Assembly (NCBI GenBank): GCA_025356435.1
Contig: JANXSY010000078.1
Span: forward strand, 1 to 64,000
Direction: 5' to 3'
DNA length: 64,000 nucleotides
DNA from: Isosphaeraceae bacterium
GTDB lineage: Bacteria > Planctomycetota > Planctomycetia > Isosphaerales > Isosphaeraceae
Both the position numbers and the translations under genes were made by a program. The notes under the pieces are model-generated. The model did not search any database. It saw nothing but the letters and a program-made list of their open reading frames with translations, and was not told the DNA's origin. This document shows, in pieces, positions 28,538 through 36,648 of the stretch (positions are counted from its first letter, which is position 1; each line of letters opens with the position of its first letter).

Positions 28538-29473
28538 TCAGGTCGCGTGGGTCGTCACGAGCGAAAGAGCGGGAATTCTGCGGGCGGCGGGACGCGGCGG
28601 AGACAGCCCGACCAGCATCCGAAAGAGGACGATGGCTTGAATCCGAGCCTGCACGATCTCGTTGCGACGGGCTGGTCGGATCAGCCCGCGCAGCACCTTG
28701 CGGGGCACCTCCACCATGTCGAGCAGCCAGGCGAAAGCCGCCACCGGCGCGGGCCGGTTCTTGGCGAACCAGCGGTGCCGGCCATAGACGTACCAGGCGT
28801 GCAGATCGGCCCGTCGAGTTGCGTCAGGTCCGCCGCCGCTCGCGCCGCCGTGATGGATGACGTGAGGACCCGAGAGGGCAGCCAGGCCCCAGCCCGCACG
28901 ACGAATCCGCATCGACATGTCCGCATCTTCCCAGTACATAAAGAAGCGGTCGTCGAGCCGTCCCCCGGCGGATTCGAGGGCCTCGCGGCGGATCATAAGG
29001 GCCGTGCCGGCGAGCCAGCCCTCGCCATCGGCAGGCTCGACGTCGGTCGGCCTTCGGAGGAAATCGAGGAGCTTCGCTTTCAGGGTGGGAAAGCGATAGA
29101 GGCAGCGCTGGGGGCGGCCGTCGATCCCGACGAGGCGAGGACTGACGGCACCGTCCTCCGGGTGCGTTCGGAGCCAGTCGGCGCAGCGGGTGAGGCTATC
29201 GTCCTCGAGCACGGTGTCGGAGTTGAGCAGCACGACGAACTCACCCCGACAGGCGACTAGCCCCAGATTGTTCGCGCCGGCGAAGCCGAGGTTGGTCTCT
29301 GACTCGATCGTCATGACCCGAGGAAACGCCTCGCGACTCATGGCTGCGGAGCCGTCTCCGCTACCGTTGTCGACGACGATCACCTCGGCGTCGGGGCAGT
29401 GTGTCTCGATGGAATCGAGGCATTGCCGCGTCAGCTCGCGGGTATTGAAGCTCACGATGACGATGGAAATCAT
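28538..29473 (-). CDS. Glycosyltransferase family 2 (rhamnosyltransferase-like)
   Basis: 311 residues. The motifs ISIVIVSFNTRELTRQCLDS, VIVVDNGSGDGSAAM, NLGFAGANNLGL and FVVLLNSDTVLEDD (metal site) are those of GT2 enzymes related to WbbL rhamnosyltransferases. DDRFFMYWEDADMSMRIRRAG is the usual catalytic ED-containing segment. It is first in the minus-strand half of the locus, facing the palindrome-bearing interval. With rfbA and rfbC in the other half, rhamnose is a reasonable but unproved donor sugar. Confidence 0.9.
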   Translation of the reverse strand: MISIVIVSFNTRELTRQCLDSIETHCPDAEVIVVDNGSGDGSAAMSREAFPRVMTIESETNLGFAGANNLGLVACRGEFVVLLNSDTVLEDDSLTRCADWLRTHPEDGAVSPRLVGIDGRPQRCLYRFPTLKAKLLDFLRRPTDVEPADGEGWLAGTALMIRREALESAGGRLDDRFFMYWEDADMSMRIRRAGWGLAALSGPHVIHHGGASGGGPDATRRADLHAWYVYGRHRWFAKNRPAPVAAFAWLLDMVEVPRKVLRGLIRPARRNEIVQARIQAIVLFRMLVGLSPPRPAARRIPALSLVTTHAT

Positions 29474-29506
29474 GCGATCAACAACTCCGGGGCTTTCGAT
29501 TCCTCG

Positions 29507-29585
29507 TCCTCACGTGAGGAACCGGCATCTCGCACTCGACTTTGATGTCGAATGGCAATTCGTGTCCTACCTTTACCGTAGGACA
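29507..29585. promoter_or_regulatory. Two palindromes in the divergent centre of the polysaccharide locus
   Basis: A perfect 14-bp palindrome TCCTCACGTGAGGA lies at 29507-29520. An 8-bp inverted repeat, TGTCCTAC and GTAGGACA with a 7-base spacer, lies at 29563-29585. They sit between the GT2 start at 29473 and the WecB-type gene at 29650, so both are placed to bind regulators of both halves. Function is inferred from symmetry and position only. Confidence 0.4.
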
Positions 29586-29649
29586 TGGATGCTTGAAGCG
29601 AGCGAAAATCGTTGGCCGTTGGCGGCCCTTTTGAGAGGGAGTGGCACTC

Positions 29650-30459
29650 ATGGCGAGCGCTGTTTATGAAACGGCAGAGGATTGTGGCACCCTGATCGGC
29701 CGTCGACCAACCTGGGTCTGGGGCGTCCCGCTCGCGCCGCTCACGGCCGTTGAGGCGGTCGCCGAGATCGAGCAAAGGGCCGACGGAGACTCGCCCTCGC
29801 TGATCCTCTCGGCCAACCTGAACTTCGCGATGATCTGCGACCGCGACCCCGAGATGGACGCGATCAACGACGGCGCGGCCTTGATCCTCGCCGACGGCAT
29901 GCCGCTCGTCTGGGCGGGCCGTCGCGCTGATCGCCCGATCCCCGAGCGCGTGCCTGGGTCTGACCTGATCTTCTCGGTTTGCGAGATGGCGGCGCGTCGC
30001 GGTTTCTCGATCTTCCTGCTAGGCGGAGCGCCCGGGATAGGCGAGGCTGCCGCCCGAAACCTCACCGCACGCTTTCCGGGGCTGAACATCGTCGGGATCG
30101 TCTCGCCGCCGTATGGCCCGAACAGCCCCGAGGAAGACGCCGCCCTGGTCGCGCGAATCCGCGATGCCCGGCCCGACATCCTCTTGATGGCCTCAAGCCA
30201 GCCGAGGGGCGAGAAATGGCTGGTCAAGCACCTCGAAGCCCTCGAAGTCCCCGCCTGCTTGCAGCTCGGGGCCTCACTCGACTTCGCCGCCGGAAGGGTC
30301 CGACGCGCCCCTCGTCTGGTCCAGAAGATCGGGATGGAGTGGGCCTTTCGTCTGAGCCTGGAGCCCAAACGCCTGGCACGCCGTTATCTCGATAACGCCC
30401 TCTTCTTGCTACGCATGATCGTTTCCGGCCCCAGGCGGAGCGGACGACCGAATCCCTGA
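29650..30459 (+). CDS. WecB/TagA/CpsF family glycosyltransferase (GT26)
   Basis: About 269 residues. Family motifs are LSANLNFAMICDRDPEMDA, ALILADGMPLVWAGR, FLLGGAPGIGEAAA, and DILLMASSQPRGEKW with the basic C terminus EPKRLARRYLDN that contacts the membrane. GT26 enzymes add the second sugar to an undecaprenyl-diphosphate-linked first sugar, usually a HexNAc or ManNAc-type residue. The ATG at 29650 is preferred to an in-frame GTG at 29641 since GAGGGAG precedes it. It is first in the plus-strand half. Confidence 0.9.
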   Translation: MASAVYETAEDCGTLIGRRPTWVWGVPLAPLTAVEAVAEIEQRADGDSPSLILSANLNFAMICDRDPEMDAINDGAALILADGMPLVWAGRRADRPIPERVPGSDLIFSVCEMAARRGFSIFLLGGAPGIGEAAARNLTARFPGLNIVGIVSPPYGPNSPEEDAALVARIRDARPDILLMASSQPRGEKWLVKHLEALEVPACLQLGASLDFAAGRVRRAPRLVQKIGMEWAFRLSLEPKRLARRYLDNALFLLRMIVSGPRRSGRPNP

Positions 30460-30488
30460 GACTTCCATCGATCTACCGAGATTTACCG

Positions 30489-32615
30489 ATGCCAAATCAA
30501 CGCTACCGCGTCGCGATCCTGGGAACGGGATATATCGCCGAGTGGCACATCAAGGCCCTCCGCGCGCTGCGAAATGTCGAAGTCGACGCGGTCTGCGACC
30601 TCGATCGCGGACGCGCCGAGAGCTTCGCCGCGCGACACCGAATCCCCAACGTCCACGGTTCGCTGGGAGACTTGCTCGACCTTCATGCGCACGACGCCGT
30701 CCATATCTTGGTCCCCGCCGAGGGCCACTGCCGGGCCGCTCGGGAGGTCCTGGATCGCGGCGTCCACGCATTTATTGAAAAGCCGATGTGCCTTCGATCG
30801 GAAGAGTGCGAGGCCCTCTCAGAACTGGCCATCGCCAAGGGCGTGCAGGTCGGCGTGAGCCACAACTTCCTCTATGCGGGGGTGTATGAGCAGCTCAGGC
30901 GGGACGTGATGGGCGGCGCACTCGGGCGGGTCGATCAGGTCGACATCGTCTGGAATAAGGAACTGGGCCAGGTCACGAATGGGCCGTTTGACGCCTGGAT
31001 GTTGCGCGAGCCGGGGAACGTGATCTTCGAGATCGGCCCGCACTCGGTCGCCCATCTCCTCGACCTGGTCGGACAGCCCGACGCCCTATCCGTCCGCGCC
31101 ACCAACCCGATCGAACTGCCAACCGGCCGGCTGTTTTTTCGCCGGTGGCGGGTCGAGGCCTACAAGGGCCATGTGGCGGCCAACCTCAGTTTTTCATTCG
31201 TGCCCGGGTTCTCGGAGCACACGATCCACGTACGCGGGAGCACGGCGGCGGCGACGGTCGACTTCGAGCGTAATACCTACATCCGGCACCAACACCTCCG
31301 CCACGATTACGACCTCGATCGCCACGCGATGAGCACGAAGGAAGCCGCGTCCCTCCGCAAACAGGCCGGCAACACCTTGCGTGATTACGCGGTTTCCAAG
31401 GTGACGAAGTCGCCCGGCGGTAACCCGTTCGGGGCCAGCATCGCGGCGAGCGTCGCGGCGTTCTATGCTGACCTCGGACGCGGCCTCGACCCGCGCATCT
31501 CGGCGAGGATGGGACGCGACACCGTGGCCACCTGCGAACGGATCGTCTCGCTGGCGGGCCTGCCCACGCAGGACCTCACACAGACCGCGACGAAGCTATC
31601 GGTTCCGGCGAGACGGCCTGAGGTTCTCGTCCTCGGGGCCACGGGGTTCATCGGCAAGGAACTGGTCCGCCAACTCACGCTCCTCGATCGCCCGACGCGG
31701 GTGCTCGTCCGCAAGCCGGGGGGGACCGCCGCAACCTTCGATCGCCGGGTCGTCGACGTGATGCAGGGAGACATCTCACGCCCCGAAGACCTCGACCGCG
31801 CGCTCGATGGGATCACGCACGTCATCCACCTCGCCCGCGCCCAGGCCAAAACGTATGACGACTTCATCAAGCATGACGTTGAAGTCACCGGAATCCTCGC
31901 CGAGAAATGCCTGGCTCGCGGCGTGAGTCGACTCATCTACACAAGTTCGATCTCTCCTTATTACTCCGGAAAACACGCCGGAACGATCACCGAGAAGACG
32001 CCGCTCGACGCCAAGATCGGCCGACGAAATGCCTATGCACGGATCAAGGCTCTGACCGAGGAGACGCTCCTGGCGATGCATCGTCGCGACGGCCTACCGA
32101 TGGTCATTTTCCGACCAGGGATCGTGATCGGCCGAGGAAGCCGGCCCTTCCACCCTGGCGTCGGGCTCTGGGCGTGGGACTCGATCTGCCGATTCTGGGG
32201 ACGAGGCACGAACCTCCTGCCGATCGTGCTGGTCGATGACGTCGCCTCGGCCCTCGTGGCCGCGCTCGATACGCCGGGGATCGAGGGGGAATGCTTCAAC
32301 CTCGTGGGCGAGCCGTGCATCACCGCGAGGGAGTTCGTCCGCGAGATCGAGAATCATGCTGGAATCACGCTCGACACGGCACCGTCGTCGATCGCCAGGT
32401 TCTATCTCGCCGATATGAGCAAGTGGCTGATCAAATTGCTGATCCGCCACCCCGACCGCCGCTTGCCGAGCTATCGAGACTGGGAGTCGCGTTCTCAGCG
32501 CGCCGTCTATGACTGCACCAAGGCCAAGACATGGTTGAACTGGCTCCCGACCACCGATCGTGGCGAAATCGTCCGGCGCGGAATCCACGAGCCCCTCGCG
32601 GAGCGACTCCGATGA
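30489..32615 (+). CDS. Fusion of a Gfo/Idh/MocA oxidoreductase with an SDR epimerase/dehydratase
   Basis: 708 residues, two Rossmann enzymes in one chain. Residues 1 to about 345 are Gfo/Idh/MocA-like (RVAILGTGYIAEWHIKAL, AFIEKPMCL, GPHSVAHLLDL). Residues about 375-700 are an extended SDR (VLVLGATGFIGKEL, YTSSISPYY, and YARIK giving the YxxxK pair near residue 515). This suggests oxidation and epimerisation or reduction of one nucleotide sugar in two linked steps. No stop or ribosome site separates the halves and the linker (LTQTATKLSVPARRPE) is short. Its stop overlaps the next ATG as ATGA. Substrate unknown. Confidence 0.85.
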   Translation: MPNQRYRVAILGTGYIAEWHIKALRALRNVEVDAVCDLDRGRAESFAARHRIPNVHGSLGDLLDLHAHDAVHILVPAEGHCRAAREVLDRGVHAFIEKPMCLRSEECEALSELAIAKGVQVGVSHNFLYAGVYEQLRRDVMGGALGRVDQVDIVWNKELGQVTNGPFDAWMLREPGNVIFEIGPHSVAHLLDLVGQPDALSVRATNPIELPTGRLFFRRWRVEAYKGHVAANLSFSFVPGFSEHTIHVRGSTAAATVDFERNTYIRHQHLRHDYDLDRHAMSTKEAASLRKQAGNTLRDYAVSKVTKSPGGNPFGASIAASVAAFYADLGRGLDPRISARMGRDTVATCERIVSLAGLPTQDLTQTATKLSVPARRPEVLVLGATGFIGKELVRQLTLLDRPTRVLVRKPGGTAATFDRRVVDVMQGDISRPEDLDRALDGITHVIHLARAQAKTYDDFIKHDVEVTGILAEKCLARGVSRLIYTSSISPYYSGKHAGTITEKTPLDAKIGRRNAYARIKALTEETLLAMHRRDGLPMVIFRPGIVIGRGSRPFHPGVGLWAWDSICRFWGRGTNLLPIVLVDDVASALVAALDTPGIEGECFNLVGEPCITAREFVREIENHAGITLDTAPSSIARFYLADMSKWLIKLLIRHPDRRLPSYRDWESRSQRAVYDCTKAKTWLNWLPTTDRGEIVRRGIHEPLAERLR

Positions 32616-33823
32616 GAATTCTCTACAGCCACTTCCTCGACGACGACGACCACCCCGCCGTGCAGATGGTCCACGCCATCAGCCGGCAACTTCGGTCGAT
32701 CGGGCACGAAGTCTGCGTCCATCGGAGCCTCGGTGAAGCGACGGGCGGGCATCGCGAGGTCGCGAAACCGACCCGCCGCACTCCCCTGACGGCGGTGAAG
32801 GATCGGTTCTGGTTCGCAAGAGCGCTGGCCCGCAATCGACCGATGATGCGACGAGATCGGGCGGCGATCGAAGCGTTCCGACCCGACGTTGTGCTCGCGA
32901 GGGAAGACCCGTATTGCGTCTCGATGGCCCTCGCCGCCGGGGCCGCCGGGGTGCCGCTCGTCACATTCGCCGACGTGCCGGTGGCCTATGAGACCCGAAC
33001 GTTTCCCGTCGGAGGGAGATGGCATCCGCCGTTCCTCGTTGAGGCGATCGAGCGACTCTGGTTGAAGCGGTGCCGCGCCGTGGTCACCCCCTGCCGGCCC
33101 GCCGCCGACGAGTTGAAAAAGTACGGGCTTGAAGTCCCCATCCATGTCTCGGCAAATGGCGTCGATCCCGAGAATTTTCCCGAGACGACACCCGAGCAGA
33201 GGGAGCAGGGGAGGCGGGCCTTGGGTCTTCCGGAAGGGGCGACGATCGTGGGGTTTCAGGGTTCGTTCCGCCGGTTTCACGGGATCGATCTGCTCCGGGA
33301 CATGATCCTCGCAACCGCCTCACGACCCGACGTCCACTGGCTCCTCATCGGCGATGGACCCGAACGCGGTCGCCTTGAGGCAGCGGTCGCGGGCCGATCC
33401 CGGGCCACCTTCATCGGCAAGCAGCCGCCTGGGCGCATGGGTGCTCTGACGGCGGCGTTCGACATCGCAGTATCAACGCATGTATTTGTTGAGGGATCTT
33501 TCTACTTCTGTCCGCTCAAGATTCTCGAATACGGGGCCGCAGGCTGTGCGATCCTTGCCAGCACGCAGGGGGACATCCCCCGATTACTCGACGGCGGACG
33601 TGCCGGGGTGTTGGTCGACGGCCCCGACCCCGCCGCCTGGATCGCCGCCCTCGTAGGCTTGCTAGCCAACCGGCGACGCGCGGAGCACCTGGGACGAGCG
33701 GCGAGAGAATTCGTGCTGGGGCATCTCACCTGGAAACACTCAGCGATTCGCATTGAGAGCATCTTAAATGCGGCCCTAGCGATGCCGATGCCGGCACCAA
33801 TCGGTCTTGTCCTCAGCCCTTGA
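32612..33823 (+). CDS. Glycosyltransferase family 4
   Basis: About 403 residues. The ATG at 32612 overlaps the previous stop; the open frame upstream is inside that gene. The N terminus RILYSHFLDDDDHPAVQMVH is a GT-B acceptor domain. The C-terminal domain has VGFQGSFRRFHGIDLL, LIGDGPERGRLE and FCPLKILEYGAAGCAILAS in place of the usual ExFGxxxxE segment, with E of ILEYGAAG conserved. Sugar donor unknown. A 99-base gap follows before the signalling module begins. Confidence 0.88.
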   Translation: MRILYSHFLDDDDHPAVQMVHAISRQLRSIGHEVCVHRSLGEATGGHREVAKPTRRTPLTAVKDRFWFARALARNRPMMRRDRAAIEAFRPDVVLAREDPYCVSMALAAGAAGVPLVTFADVPVAYETRTFPVGGRWHPPFLVEAIERLWLKRCRAVVTPCRPAADELKKYGLEVPIHVSANGVDPENFPETTPEQREQGRRALGLPEGATIVGFQGSFRRFHGIDLLRDMILATASRPDVHWLLIGDGPERGRLEAAVAGRSRATFIGKQPPGRMGALTAAFDIAVSTHVFVEGSFYFCPLKILEYGAAGCAILASTQGDIPRLLDGGRAGVLVDGPDPAAWIAALVGLLANRRRAEHLGRAAREFVLGHLTWKHSAIRIESILNAALAMPMPAPIGLVLSP

Positions 33824-33922
33824 CGGAGTTGAGGAATGAGCCGTTCTTCATCATGCAGCTACCAATCTTGCTCGTCTACACGAGTGGAAGAGTCGCGGGC
33901 GGACGACCCAGGAGGAGACGCC

Positions 33923-34387
33923 ATGGTCTCGGGAAAGAAGACCGATTCGAGGGCGACGGCTTTTGTCCTCGGTGTCGTGAATCTGGACGCTGTCGCCGCG
34001 CGGCGACTTCGGCTCGAAGTCCTACCGATCGTCGGCGCGGGTGGGTCCGTCGTTCTGGATATGGGGGGGATCGAGTTTGCCGATTCGAGCGGCCTAGGGG
34101 CGATTTGTGCCCTCAAGAAGGCGAGCGAGCAGGGAGGCCTCGTCGTCCTGGCCCGGTGCTCGCGAAGGCTGGAAACGATCCTCGCGAAGGTCCCCGAAGG
34201 CCGCCTTCCGGAACGCTTCACGACTCTTGGCGAGGCGGCCGAGGCCGTGTCCCGACATCTCAAGACGGACGTGGTCATGTCGGACTTCATCTCACCGATT
34301 GTCGCGTTCCCGATCCGGCAAGCGGCCGCGCCGACCGACAACCGTTGGAACCATAAAGATCTTCTCGCCCATGCACATGCCGACTAA
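33923..34387 (+). CDS. STAS-domain anti-anti-sigma-like protein (first copy)
   Basis: About 154 residues. The ATG at 33923 follows GGAGGAG; an upstream ATG at 33836 lacks such a site. The STAS fold is shown by VVLDMGGIEFADSSGLGAICALKKA, where the DSSG Ser (near residue 55) is the position phosphorylated by RsbW-type kinases in known systems, followed by TTLGEAAEAV. The C-terminal 30 residues beyond the domain (DVVMSDFISPIVAF) are unusual. It overlaps the co-polymerase gene by 17 bases. Its likely role is a phospho-switch responding to the phosphatase/kinase-like protein encoded at 36649. Confidence 0.85.
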   Translation: MVSGKKTDSRATAFVLGVVNLDAVAARRLRLEVLPIVGAGGSVVLDMGGIEFADSSGLGAICALKKASEQGGLVVLARCSRRLETILAKVPEGRLPERFTTLGEAAEAVSRHLKTDVVMSDFISPIVAFPIRQAAAPTDNRWNHKDLLAHAHAD

Positions 34388-36590
34388 TCTTCCCGCGCCG
34401 TCGATCTCCAGAACGGCCTCGCCCGCCGCGCGATTCCGCAGGTTGGCGACTGTGGTCTGCGGCGCGATCTCGCGGAGGAAGGTCCTCTTCGTTGTCGGAT
34501 GCCTGTTGAGCGTCGCTTCGGCCGCGGGCCTGTCGGAGGTGCTGGCAAAGAAGTTGTGGGAGTCGAACGGGATGTTGCTCTACACCCCGCTGACGACCGC
34601 CGAGAGCACGGCCTCGATGTATGTTCCGCCCGACCTCAAGACCCTGGTGAGCATCGCCGAAGAGCCTACCGCACTCGCAGTGATCGCCGACGAATTCCAA
34701 CTTGATATCCCGATCAAGGCCCTGGCAGCCAGCTTCGAGGTGACGGTAGCCAGCGGGACGAAGACGATCGAGTTCCGGCTGAAGTGGGGCGATGCGCAGA
34801 TCGGGGCCGACATGGTCAATCAGCTGATGGAGAGCTTCCGCAGCGCGGTCCTCGATATCCGGCTGAGGAAGATCGACGACTACGCGAAGGGCTTCGAGGT
34901 CAACAAGCAGCAGGCGTCCGACCGGTATCACACCTCGCTGAAGACGTTGCAGGATTTCAACCGCACTGCTTCGAGCGTCGACATCGGCCGCGAACTGAAC
35001 CTGACGAATGAGAACATGCTGCAACTCCAGCTCGAAATCGGCCGGGTCCGCCGCTCGGAATTGAACTCCAAGAGCCAGGCGAAGGAGTTGGAGCGGTACG
35101 TCACTGAGATGCGACGCCGGGAACATGCTGAGGGAGAGGACAAGCAATTCGAAGCCGCCGATGAGACGATCGCCGACAATCGTCGTCGCCAGGATCGGCT
35201 CCGCGAGATGGTCACCGACGAGCGGAGCCGGATGGAGATTGAAGCCCAGCTCGTTGCCAAGCGGGCCGAGCAACGCCGGCTCCTCAAACTCGCGCACGAC
35301 AATTTCGCATCAAAAGAGGAACTGGAACGGATCGGGGCCGAGATCGGCGTTCTCACCGCCAAGGTCATTGATACCGAAAAGATTGTTGGTTGGAAGACAG
35401 AACTCGACCGGATCGACCAGGTGGTTGTGCCGAAGGGGAAGACCAAGAGCCAGGGGTCTCCGGTCGTCCAGCAGGCGCTGACGAAACGGCTGGAGATCGA
35501 TCTTATCCTGCTCGGCAATCGCGAGGAGTTGCGGGAACTGGTAGGCGAGATCGAGGAGAAACGCCAGCGGATCGACAAGCTGCTCTCGATGCAATTGAAA
35601 TATCAATCGTTGACGAAAGAGGTGGAGGCGGCCGAGCTCGAGGTGGTCACGGCCGCCGCAGGGTTGCGAGAGATGCGGAAACTTCAGTCGATCCGCGTCC
35701 CTGACCTGGTGGTTGTCACCCCCGCGACGCCTTCGCCCTATCCGACCACCAACCGCAAGACGCTCCTGGTCGGATTCCTGGTGGGCGGGCTGCTCCTGGC
35801 GACGGCATCGGTGTTGCTGATCGACCACCTGCGATCCGACGGTCCGACATCCACGAGCGTCGTCTCGGGACTCGGACTGCCGATGCTCGAGCGATTGACC
35901 GGTGATGGCAAGCGGCCGTCGTTCTTCGCTTCGGAATCAGTTGAGCTTCGGCTCCTGGCGTTACGGATTCGTCAGGCGATCCGCATCCCCTCCGCCGTCT
36001 GCGTTTTCAGCACGATCAACGAGGCGGCGGGATCGGCCTGGCTCATCGTCCCGCTCGCCCAGTGCCTTGCCCGTCGAGACGAGCGCGTCCTCATCATCGA
36101 CTCGGCCGGTCTCGGCGACGACCCTCGATATCTCGAATCGCTGATTGACGCCCGGCCGCTGGGGGAGGCCCAGCCCGGTCTGGGGGATTACCTCGTCTTC
36201 GTCGAGGACGACCTGGCGCGAGTAGTCCTCCCGACGACGATTCCGGCCGTCGACTATCTACCGCGCGGGACGACGCCCGTCGGCTTCGATCTTCTGGCGA
36301 CGTATCGCATGACCGAGCTGCTCGACACCCTCCGCGACCTCTACACCATGATCCTCATCATCGGCCCGCGCGCTGATCGCCAGGTCGACCTGGAGATCCT
36401 CTCCGCTCGCGCCGATGGCATCATTTTCCTCGCCGACGACCAGTCGGGCCGCTGCCTGAAGTCGATCCCGAATATCAAAATCCTCGCCAGTCTCGGCGCA
36501 CCGATCCTCGGGGCCGTCGTCCAGACCTCGCAAGGTGGGACCCCGAGGTCAAAACGTGCCGTCCGAAAATTGGACAAAGTGCCCGCGTGA
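34371..36590 (+). CDS. Polysaccharide co-polymerase with degenerate BY-kinase-like domain
   Basis: About 739 residues. A first membrane helix (VLFVVGCLLSVASAAGLSEV, about 40-60) and a second (LLVGFLVGGLLLATASVLLI, about 465-485) flank a long coiled-coil-rich region, the layout of Wzz/GumC-type chain-length regulators. The C-terminal cytoplasmic part from about 530 resembles the P-loop fold of bacterial tyrosine kinases (RVLIIDSAGLGDDPRYLE; DLLATYRMTELLDTLR; MILIIGPRA). But the Walker A site is replaced by STINEAAGSAW, without the GK[ST] lysine, and no terminal Tyr cluster is present. It is probably a non-catalytic scaffold. The start may be 34371 or 34377; neither has a good ribosome site, consistent with coupling to the STAS gene. 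Confidence 0.8.
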   Translation: MHMPTNLPAPSISRTASPAARFRRLATVVCGAISRRKVLFVVGCLLSVASAAGLSEVLAKKLWESNGMLLYTPLTTAESTASMYVPPDLKTLVSIAEEPTALAVIADEFQLDIPIKALAASFEVTVASGTKTIEFRLKWGDAQIGADMVNQLMESFRSAVLDIRLRKIDDYAKGFEVNKQQASDRYHTSLKTLQDFNRTASSVDIGRELNLTNENMLQLQLEIGRVRRSELNSKSQAKELERYVTEMRRREHAEGEDKQFEAADETIADNRRRQDRLREMVTDERSRMEIEAQLVAKRAEQRRLLKLAHDNFASKEELERIGAEIGVLTAKVIDTEKIVGWKTELDRIDQVVVPKGKTKSQGSPVVQQALTKRLEIDLILLGNREELRELVGEIEEKRQRIDKLLSMQLKYQSLTKEVEAAELEVVTAAAGLREMRKLQSIRVPDLVVVTPATPSPYPTTNRKTLLVGFLVGGLLLATASVLLIDHLRSDGPTSTSVVSGLGLPMLERLTGDGKRPSFFASESVELRLLALRIRQAIRIPSAVCVFSTINEAAGSAWLIVPLAQCLARRDERVLIIDSAGLGDDPRYLESLIDARPLGEAQPGLGDYLVFVEDDLARVVLPTTIPAVDYLPRGTTPVGFDLLATYRMTELLDTLRDLYTMILIIGPRADRQVDLEILSARADGIIFLADDQSGRCLKSIPNIKILASLGAPILGAVVQTSQGGTPRSKRAVRKLDKVPA

Positions 36591-36648
36591 CATAGGCTCT
36601 CAACAGACGGCACTCAAGGCCGTGGGAAAAGACCCGAGGTGCAATCGA

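Noticed and set aside
34287-35297. 336-residue minus-strand frame
   Set aside because: It lies wholly opposite the co-polymerase gene, whose coiled-coil codon pattern leaves the antisense strand open.
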